Shown piece by piece: positions 1 to 6,340 of a stretch of DNA of 64,000 bases; position 1 is the stretch's first letter; every line of letters starts with the position of its first letter. The translations under genes and the position numbers were made by a program. This stretch comes from JAKAVN01 sp963734845. GTDB lineage: Bacteria > Desulfobacterota > Binatia > Binatales > Binataceae. The DNA lies in the NCBI GenBank assembly GCA_963734845.1, contig CAVTIS010000006.1:186001-250000 (forward strand). The letters run 5' to 3'. The notes beneath the pieces are model-generated. The model was not told the DNA's origin. It ran no database searches and saw only the letters and a program-made list of their open reading frames with translations.

Positions 1-1470
1 CTCGACGCCGAGACCGGGCAGGTCGGTCCCGAAATAGCCGAATTGCTCGGTATCGCGCAAATAACCGGCGTGCGCAAGGTTCAGATAAAGGACCGCACTG
101 TCGTGGCCGAGCGCGAAAGCGACGAGGGCTACGACGAAGTCGAATGCGCTCTTCCCGCGGTGCTGACCTGCGCCGAGCGCGTCGCACAGCCAATCCGGGT
201 GAAAGCCGAAGCCGCCGAACAGGCCAGCGCGCGGCCGATCGAAACCGTGCGCGCGGCCACGCTCGATTCCGACCTGACGCACTTCGGCGCGGCCGGATCG
301 CCGACCTGGGTGCAGGAAGTGCGCGCAGTACAGACGAGCCATCCAAAGTGCCGCATGATCGACGCTGCCAACCCCGAGGATGCGGCGCGCGAAGTGGTCG
401 CGGCGCTAAGTGCGATGGGCGCGCTGCGGCGCGCCGACAAGATGCGCCGCCCGGTAAGCGCGGCCATACGCAAGCCGGCGCGCGGGCGTGATTTGTGGGT
501 CGCATGCGAAACCGACCTTGCGGGCGCGGTCACACGGGGCAGCCTGGAATTGCTCTCGCACGGTGATGAACTGATAGCCCGGCTAGGCGGCGCGCTGGTG
601 GCGATCGGTTTTCCCGCGGCGCTCGCGCGCCATGCGGAGTTGCTCGCGAGCTTCGGGGCCGACCACGTCGTGGTGCTCGACCATCCGGCGCTGGACGCTT
701 ACACCCCCGAGGCTGCGGCCGAAGCGATGGCTCATCTGGTGCGCGAGCGAACGCCGTGGGGCCTGTTGCTGAGCGCGAGCGAGCGCGGGCGCGACTGGGG
801 GCCGCGGCTCGCGGCGCGCTTGGGCCTGGGACTTACCGGCGACGCGATCGGCATCGAGTTCGACGACGAAGGGCGGATGGTCGCATTAAAACCGGCCTTC
901 GGCGGTAACATCGTGGCGCCGATTTTGTCAAAAACCTTCCCGCAAATGGCTACGGTGCGCGCCGGTGTGCTTGAACTCGCCACCGCCAATAGCGTACGCG
1001 AAGCGGCGGTGGAGACGGTGCGCCCGCGGCTGGCAGCGGCATTGAGCCGGACGATCGCGACGCACTCGCTGCTCGACAATTCTATCGCGCCGCTCGACGG
1101 CGCGCACGTTGTGGTCGGTGTCGGCATGGGCGTGGGCGGTCCCGAGGGCGTCGCGGCGGCGAAGGACCTCGCGCGAGCGCTCGGCGCCGGGATGTGCGCG
1201 ACTCGTCGCGTGACGGACCAGGGATGGATGCCGCGGCAGTTGCAGGTCGGCCTGACCGGCAAGGCTATTGATCCGCAGCTGTACATCGCGATTGGAGTAC
1301 GCGGCGCTCCCAACCATACGGTGGGAATCAAACGCGCCGAAGTCGTGGTCGCGATCAACAACGACGCCGATGCGCCGATCTTTGAGCACGCGACATTGGG
1401 CCTGGTTTCCGACTGGTCCATGATTCTTCCCGCACTCGCAGCTGCATTTAAGCCTCAATCTTCGATCTGA
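1..1470 (+). CDS. Fused electron transfer flavoprotein, beta-alpha (5' partial)
   Basis: The reading frame is open from base 1, so the start lies upstream. The first ~75 residues match the end of an ETF beta subunit: the AMP-site motif DAETGQVGPEIAELLGI and the typical CALPAVLT segment. After a linker the chain continues as a complete ETF alpha: an N-terminal alpha/beta domain, then the FAD domain with GVGMGVGG (about residue 373), GWMPRQLQVGLTGK, GAPNHTVGIKRA and VVAINNDADAPIFEHA. ETF passes electrons from acyl-CoA dehydrogenases to ETF:quinone oxidoreductase, which fits the dehydrogenase at 11889. Beta and alpha are normally separate genes; here they share one frame with no stop. The stop lies inside an 11-bp direct duplication. 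Family call is firm; the extent of the beta part is unseen. Confidence 0.88.
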   Translation, partial: LDAETGQVGPEIAELLGIAQITGVRKVQIKDRTVVAERESDEGYDEVECALPAVLTCAERVAQPIRVKAEAAEQASARPIETVRAATLDSDLTHFGAAGSPTWVQEVRAVQTSHPKCRMIDAANPEDAAREVVAALSAMGALRRADKMRRPVSAAIRKPARGRDLWVACETDLAGAVTRGSLELLSHGDELIARLGGALVAIGFPAALARHAELLASFGADHVVVLDHPALDAYTPEAAAEAMAHLVRERTPWGLLLSASERGRDWGPRLAARLGLGLTGDAIGIEFDDEGRMVALKPAFGGNIVAPILSKTFPQMATVRAGVLELATANSVREAAVETVRPRLAAALSRTIATHSLLDNSIAPLDGAHVVVGVGMGVGGPEGVAAAKDLARALGAGMCATRRVTDQGWMPRQLQVGLTGKAIDPQLYIAIGVRGAPNHTVGIKRAEVVVAINNDADAPIFEHATLGLVSDWSMILPALAAAFKPQSSI

Positions 1471-1481
1471 CTTCGATCTGA
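1460..1481 (+). repeat. 11-bp tandem duplication across the etf stop codon
   Basis: CTTCGATCTGA occurs twice back to back (1460-1470 and 1471-1481). The first copy holds the TGA stop of the ETF gene, so the duplication extends only the 3' untranslated side. A similar but longer duplication spans the stop of the GST gene at 34301. Confidence 0.8.
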
Positions 1482-1983
1482 CATCACATACGGCTCGCTA
1501 GGGTCGTTCACGCCGCCGATTTGTATCTTTGGCGGCCGAATGACGCCGCACTAAGGGGGAAACTTGGTTTCTGCACCCTCGGAGTTGCGAGCTACGTTCC
1601 AAATAGCCGACTTGGATCTGCAGCGGTGCTTAACTACGCAAGGTCGTGAATTTAAAATTGGGGTGCTTTCATCGCATGGTATGGTTTTCAACTCAAACGT
1701 GAAGAGACACTCCTCTATTAGTCAATTTGAACGGTTTAAGAAGCTAAGAGTTAGGATTGACACACTTAAAGTGTATCTATATGCTCTGTAAGGTCGTAAG
1801 CCCGGCTTCGGGGTCACGGACTTTTAAATCTCGTTTCACCTATGCACCAATCATAATTGCAAGTCTGAAAGCCGTGGACCAAGCGCAGGCCTTTTCGGGG
1901 AGAATTTGAGAAATTATTTATAGCCGATTCCGCCAAAACGGCGGCATGAGGCGCAATCGTCGGGGTGGTTAGCGGGGGACATC
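1471..1983. other. Intergenic region, AT-rich regulatory stretch
   Basis: This stretch of 513 bases lies between etf and the polysaccharide operon. Bases about 1560-1960 are visibly poorer in G and C than any gene around them. An open frame at 1564-1791 has no recognisable protein character and is not called. The region holds the promoter at 1757-1785 and a leader of nearly 200 bases, which ends in a small hairpin (CCGCC-AAAAC-GGCGG near 1930) upstream of the start at 1984. I recognise no known riboswitch. Confidence 0.6.
1757..1785 (+). promoter_or_regulatory. Sigma-70-type promoter with embedded palindrome
   Basis: A perfect -35 TTGACA (1757-1762) is followed by a 17-base spacer and TATGCT (1780-1785, 4 of 6 to consensus). 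The inverted repeat ACACTT-A-AAGTGT (1762-1774) starts at the last base of the -35 and fills most of the spacer, where a dimeric repressor would block polymerase. The first downstream gene is the exported protein at 1984, the head of the polysaccharide operon. Promoter inferred from consensus only. Confidence 0.55.
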
Positions 1984-2490
1984 ATGAATAAGAGCTATTC
2001 GGTGTGTTTGGCCGTCGCGTTCGTTGTCGGCACGTATGCGGCCGCCCTGGCCGCGTCAGTGGGCGGTACGGTGGCAGGTTCGCAAGGTCAATCCCTATCC
2101 GGCATTCAGATCATCGTGAAGGATGCCAGCGGGAAGGTGATTGGCACGGGAGCTCCTGGCGACAGCGGCGTATATGACATTTCAGGCTTGCAACCGGGCA
2201 ATTACAACTTCACTCTAGATCCGGGTTCGTCGGGATATCAGGGACAGACTGTTGCTTCCTATGTTGGCGCGGACGGTATATGCCTGAACTGGGGCGTTTC
2301 AACGACCTCTCCCGCGGTAGCCACGGCGCAGCCGGGCGCTACTTGCCAGAGTGCGGCGGCGGCGGCATGGGATCCGGCGCCGTGGGTCGGCGCGGGAGCG
2401 GTAGTGGTGGGTGGCACCGCGATTGGACTCGGAGTTGGATTGGGCAGTGGTGGGGATCACAGCAAGCACTCGAAATCGACCACCGAATAG
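1984..2490 (+). CDS. Exported protein with carboxypeptidase-regulatory-like domain
   Basis: 168 residues. A Sec signal peptide (residues 1-24, ending ALAAS) precedes a beta-sandwich of the carboxypeptidase-regulatory/Cna-B type (about 25-85, with GTVAGSQGQSLSGIQIIVKD and GVYDISGLQPGNYNFTL). A short stretch with two cysteines follows, then a glycine/alanine/valine-rich hydrophobic segment (about 130-156) that could be a membrane anchor, and a charged tail. The domain is a common binding or structural module outside the cell. It is the first gene after the promoter at 1757 and sits 48 bases before the export lipoprotein, so a role in polysaccharide secretion or attachment is likely but unproven. 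Confidence 0.7.
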   Translation: MNKSYSVCLAVAFVVGTYAAALAASVGGTVAGSQGQSLSGIQIIVKDASGKVIGTGAPGDSGVYDISGLQPGNYNFTLDPGSSGYQGQTVASYVGADGICLNWGVSTTSPAVATAQPGATCQSAAAAAWDPAPWVGAGAVVVGGTAIGLGVGLGSGGDHSKHSKSTTE

Positions 2491-2538
2491 CTGCCCAGCG
2501 GACCGCGCTGGATTCAAACCGGTACGGCCGCTGAAATC

Positions 2539-3822
2539 ATGCACCCGGTAAAGTATCTTCTGACGCTGCTCTGTCTGTGCGCCCTGATGGCGTGTGCACA
2601 GAGCAGTTCGGTTTCCGAGAGCGCCCCGATCTCATCCACCAGCGCGGCCTCAGACAAGCCAAACTTCGGCGACACGAGCGCCGGTCCGCCGCCAGCGGAG
2701 CAGGCTAGGGCGCCGGCGCAGCCTGGCGCGGCTGAAGCACAATCCGCCGACGCATCCGCGCCGGCTACTCCTCCGCCGGTCGACAATGTTCAGGACACTA
2801 CGCGACTTGACGCGCTCTATCGCAGCCGCACACGCGGTGAAACGGTGGCCGACTACCCGATCGGACCGGGCGACATCGTTCAGATTTCGGTGCCGCCCAT
2901 CGACGAGTTGCGCGAGCGGACCGTGCGAGTGGAAGCCGACGGCAGCATTTCGCTACCCATGCTCGGCACGCTGCAGGCCGGAGGGCTGACCGAAAAGCAG
3001 TTGCGCGCCGAACTCAGCGAGCGGCTCAAGACGTACATGTACAAGCCCGAAGTTGACGTGTTCGTCAAGGAGTATCGCAGCCGCCAAGTGGCGGTCATCG
3101 GTATGGTCAACAATCCTGGCCTGATCACTCTGACCGGCCCCAACGAGACGGTGCTCGACATGATGACCCGTGCGGGCGGTCTGACCGCGACCGCCGCCGA
3201 CGAGATCATCTTGATGCCGGCCGAGCAGAACAAGCAGCAGGCGATTGGACGCGTCGCCGAGGTCTCCGCCAGCGGAGCCGACCCTGCGACGGCGCTGCAC
3301 AACGGCATCCCGCCATCCGACGCCTCAGCGGTTCGCGAAGCGGCCTTCAAGCGAGGCGCCTTGAGCGCGCTTCTGCGGCAAAACTCGCATCCATTGGTCA
3401 TTGGGCTTAAGAGCACCGCGCTGACGGGCGGCGGCACCTATGTGAACATGCCGGTTCGCCCCGGCGATGTGATCGTGGTACCCGGCGGAGGCGACGTCAT
3501 GGTGATCGGATGGGTACAGAACCCGGGGCACTTTCAGGTCGGTTCGGGACTGACGGTGCTGGGAGCGATCGGCGCCGCGGGCGGCCCGATGTTTGCGGCG
3601 AACAGCAGCGATGTCCATCTGGTACGTACTCGCCGTGACGGCTCCAAACTGGTAGTGAAAATCGACCTGGACAAGATCAAGGATGGGCAGGAAGCTGACT
3701 TCCCGGTGCGCGGCAACGATGTCATCGACGTGCCCTACTCAACAGTCAAAGTGGGCCCGTACGTCTTCTATCAAATCCTGAGCAAGATGTCGGTTGGCGG
3801 CCCCGCAGTACCGACTCCTTAG
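2539..3822 (+). CDS. Polysaccharide export outer-membrane lipoprotein, Wza/GumB family
   Basis: 427 residues. The N-terminus is a lipoprotein signal with lipobox LMAC (Cys19), followed by an Ala/Pro-rich linker. The polysaccharide-export domain begins at YPIGPGDIVQISVPPIDELR (about 105-180), then a first SLBB domain (VAVIGMVNNPGLITLTG) and a second (VIGWVQNPGHFQVGSGLTVL). Wza-type proteins form the outer-membrane channel for capsule or exopolysaccharide and contact the inner-membrane co-polymerase, encoded next at 3834 after 11 bases. Length and domain order are normal for the family. It could serve a capsule or a released slime; the sequence does not decide. Confidence 0.92.
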   Translation: MHPVKYLLTLLCLCALMACAQSSSVSESAPISSTSAASDKPNFGDTSAGPPPAEQARAPAQPGAAEAQSADASAPATPPPVDNVQDTTRLDALYRSRTRGETVADYPIGPGDIVQISVPPIDELRERTVRVEADGSISLPMLGTLQAGGLTEKQLRAELSERLKTYMYKPEVDVFVKEYRSRQVAVIGMVNNPGLITLTGPNETVLDMMTRAGGLTATAADEIILMPAEQNKQQAIGRVAEVSASGADPATALHNGIPPSDASAVREAAFKRGALSALLRQNSHPLVIGLKSTALTGGGTYVNMPVRPGDVIVVPGGGDVMVIGWVQNPGHFQVGSGLTVLGAIGAAGGPMFAANSSDVHLVRTRRDGSKLVVKIDLDKIKDGQEADFPVRGNDVIDVPYSTVKVGPYVFYQILSKMSVGGPAVPTP

Positions 3823-3833
3823 GTGAAACAAGC

Positions 3834-5489
3834 GTGAGAGAACCTTCGCCCTATTTCATCCAGCGCAGACCGGCCCAGGAGCCTGCGCTGGAGTCCGATT
3901 TCGCCCCCTCTTTCTTCGAGGACGAGGGCACCAAGATCGACCTTTGGCTTTACTGGCGCCTGATACGCAAGCACTCGCGGCTCATCGCGGGGGTCACGGC
4001 CGGCGCGGTTTTCGTCACTCTGATTCACCTGCTGATGACCACCCCGATTTACACTGCCCAGACCACGGTGATGATCCAGCCGAAATCGCCCACCGGAATT
4101 GACCCGGCGGAGGCCCTGCTCGCGATCGAGGCGTCCTACGACGGCTCGGACTATTTCAAAACCCAGAGCGAGATTCTCAAGAGCAGAACGCTGGCGGCGT
4201 CCGTGGTCCGCAACCTCGGGCTGGATCGCAGCCCGGCCTTCACCGGGAAGGGGCGTCCGGGACTGTTCAGTTCGATGGTGGGCGGCCTGCGCCAGCGTCT
4301 GCACGATCTGCTGAGCCCGCCACCGCCGGGGTCGGACGCTCCGCGCTCTGGGCTACGCGGTGTCTCTGCCGACCAGATCGACGCCTATCTTGGCGGCCTG
4401 GCGATCAGAACGATTCCCAGCACCAGCCTGGTCGAAATCGAATACAGCTCTCCCGACCCACAGCTCGCCGCCCGTATCGCCAATGGGCACGCCGAAGCTT
4501 ACATCGATCGCGGGGTCGAGATGCACAGCCAGGCGAGCCGCGATGCCGAGAAGTTCCTCAAGCAAAAGCTGGTCGAACTCAAGGAGCAGCTCGAAAAATC
4601 CGAAGTCGCGCTCAACGACTATCGCCGCGCCAAGGGCATCATTCCCGGCCTGATGTCGCTCGACGGCAAAGACGCCGTGGTGATCGACCGGCTCACCGAC
4701 CTGAGCAAGGATCTGACCCGGGCTCAGGTCGAGCGCATCGGGCTGGAGGCGCAGGTCGAGCTCATCCACAAACATATGTACGACTCACTGCCGATGGTGA
4801 CCAATGACAAGCTGGTCCAGGAGATGCAGGCCAATCTAAATCTGCTTGCCGCCCAGGACGCGAGCCTCTCATCTCAATTCACCGCAGCCTATCCGCCGCT
4901 CGCGCAGTTGCGCGCCAAGGAATCCGCGCTCAAGGGGCGGCTTGACGCGGAAGTCCAGAATTCCATCAAGAGCCTCGAATCGGCCTATCAGCAAGCGCTC
5001 GAGAAGGAGAAAGAACTCGACGTAGAAATGCAGCACCAGCGCACCGTAACCATGAGCCTCAATGATGCGGCCGTAGGCTACGCGATCCTGCAGCGCGACG
5101 TCGATACGTATCGCCAGCTCTACAACGCCGTGCTCAAACGGATGAAAGACATGGGGGTCGAGGCGGAGGCCCAGACCTCTAACGTCTCGATCGTCGACAA
5201 GGCGACCGCCCCGCGCATCGCTGCCTATCCCAAGAAGATGCGCGACCTGATGGTGAGCGGCGTCCTGGGTCTGTTCGGCGCGCTCGGGCTCGCTTTTCTG
5301 CTCGATTACCTAGACAACACGCTGAAGGATCCCGAGGAGGCCGAACGCTATCTGCGCCTGCCCAATATCGGGATCATTCCCGAGTTCAGCCGGCTCAATT
5401 CCTCGTCTTCCTACGGGCCTAAAGGATACGCGCCGGCAAGGCTATTACCGCGACGATGGGGACCAATGGCGATACCCCCCAAGCCTTAA
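3834..5489 (+). CDS. Polysaccharide co-polymerase, Wzz/ExoP-type chain-length regulator
   Basis: 551 residues from a GTG start. A first membrane helix near residues 52-75 follows the typical IDLWLYWRLIRKHSRLI segment. A long periplasmic region follows, rich in coiled coil (about 225-430, many EKSEVALNDYRRAK-like heptads). A second membrane helix (VSGVLGLFGALGLAFLLDYL) follows PKKMRDL near the C-terminus. These are the marks of a PCP-2 protein lacking its own kinase; the kinase is the next gene, which starts 34 bases before this one ends, so the two are probably translationally coupled. Role: sets polymer length and links the Wzy polymerase to the Wza channel. Confidence 0.9.
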   Translation: MREPSPYFIQRRPAQEPALESDFAPSFFEDEGTKIDLWLYWRLIRKHSRLIAGVTAGAVFVTLIHLLMTTPIYTAQTTVMIQPKSPTGIDPAEALLAIEASYDGSDYFKTQSEILKSRTLAASVVRNLGLDRSPAFTGKGRPGLFSSMVGGLRQRLHDLLSPPPPGSDAPRSGLRGVSADQIDAYLGGLAIRTIPSTSLVEIEYSSPDPQLAARIANGHAEAYIDRGVEMHSQASRDAEKFLKQKLVELKEQLEKSEVALNDYRRAKGIIPGLMSLDGKDAVVIDRLTDLSKDLTRAQVERIGLEAQVELIHKHMYDSLPMVTNDKLVQEMQANLNLLAAQDASLSSQFTAAYPPLAQLRAKESALKGRLDAEVQNSIKSLESAYQQALEKEKELDVEMQHQRTVTMSLNDAAVGYAILQRDVDTYRQLYNAVLKRMKDMGVEAEAQTSNVSIVDKATAPRIAAYPKKMRDLMVSGVLGLFGALGLAFLLDYLDNTLKDPEEAERYLRLPNIGIIPEFSRLNSSSSYGPKGYAPARLLPRRWGPMAIPPKP

Positions 5490-6262
5490 TCAACGGCAAC
5501 AACGGTAACGGCTTCAACGGCGTGGGCGCGCGCACGGCATCGGCAATCCAGGAGCTGGTGACCGAACATGGCACCTACTCCGCGCTGGGCGAGGCGTACC
5601 GTAACCTGCGCACGGCGCTGCTGCTCTCGCGCGCGGGCGCTCCGCCCAAAGTCACGCTGATCACCAGCGCGATCGCGGGCGAGGGCAAGACCGTGACCGC
5701 AGTCAACACCGCCGCGATGCTGGCGCAGTTGGGCGCCAATGTGCTGCTGATCGACGCCGACATGCGCCGCCCACGATGCCATCGCGTGCTCGACCTCGAC
5801 AACAATCTCGGCTTGACCGAAGTATTGACCGGCGTGCGCGACCTGCAAGACCTTATCCGCCCAACCACCGTGCCCAACCTCTTCATCCTGAGTTCCGGCT
5901 CGGTTCCTCCCAACGCGACTGAGCTGGTGGGCTCGCCAAAGATGCATCAAATCGTAACCCAGCTGCAGCAGATCTATGACTACGTCGTGATCGACTCGCC
6001 GCCGATAATGCCGGTGAGCGACGCCCTGCTGCTTTCGACGATCGTCGACGGTGTGCTGCTGGTGACGAACGCCTCGCGCACGCCCAAGCAGCAGGTCCGA
6101 GCGGCGCGGGCGCGTCTGGAATACGCGCGCGCCAAGATCTTCGGCACCGTGCTCAACCGGATCAGGGTCCATCAATCTGAGTACCAGTACTATTACCATC
6201 AGGGTTATTACACTCCCCAGGATGAAGACGCCGCGCTGCATCAGGACCAAGAGGCTCCCTGA
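5456..6262 (+). CDS. Bacterial tyrosine kinase, CpsD/CapB family
   Basis: 268 residues. Walker A AGEGKT (about 74-79), Walker A' LLIDADMRRP (about 97) and Walker B VVIDSPPI (about 177) define a BY-kinase. The C-terminal tail SEYQYYYHQGYY is the tyrosine cluster these kinases autophosphorylate. The N-terminus is Asn/Gly-rich. It works with the separate co-polymerase encoded upstream; cycles of phosphorylation control polymer assembly. Its start lies inside the end of the co-polymerase gene (34-base overlap), a split Gram-positive-like arrangement in an otherwise Gram-negative Wza system. Confidence 0.92.
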   Translation: MGTNGDTPQALINGNNGNGFNGVGARTASAIQELVTEHGTYSALGEAYRNLRTALLLSRAGAPPKVTLITSAIAGEGKTVTAVNTAAMLAQLGANVLLIDADMRRPRCHRVLDLDNNLGLTEVLTGVRDLQDLIRPTTVPNLFILSSGSVPPNATELVGSPKMHQIVTQLQQIYDYVVIDSPPIMPVSDALLLSTIVDGVLLVTNASRTPKQQVRAARARLEYARAKIFGTVLNRIRVHQSEYQYYYHQGYYTPQDEDAALHQDQEAP

Positions 6263-6340
6263 AGTCGAGCACTGCCTTCCGCCCCGCAGTATCGCTCCAG
6301 CCTGAAGGCCGGAGAATGAGCACCCCGTGACGGGTGCAGC

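Noticed and set aside
1564..1791. 75-codon frame in the AT-rich region
   Set aside because: No protein-like composition, no ribosome site, and it runs over the promoter-like element.
1801..1983. c-di-GMP or cobalamin riboswitch in the polysaccharide leader
   Set aside because: None of the conserved core words of those classes are present.
2495..2540. tRNA-like T-arm on the minus strand (GGTTTGAATCC)
   Set aside because: No acceptor, D or anticodon arms can be drawn around it.
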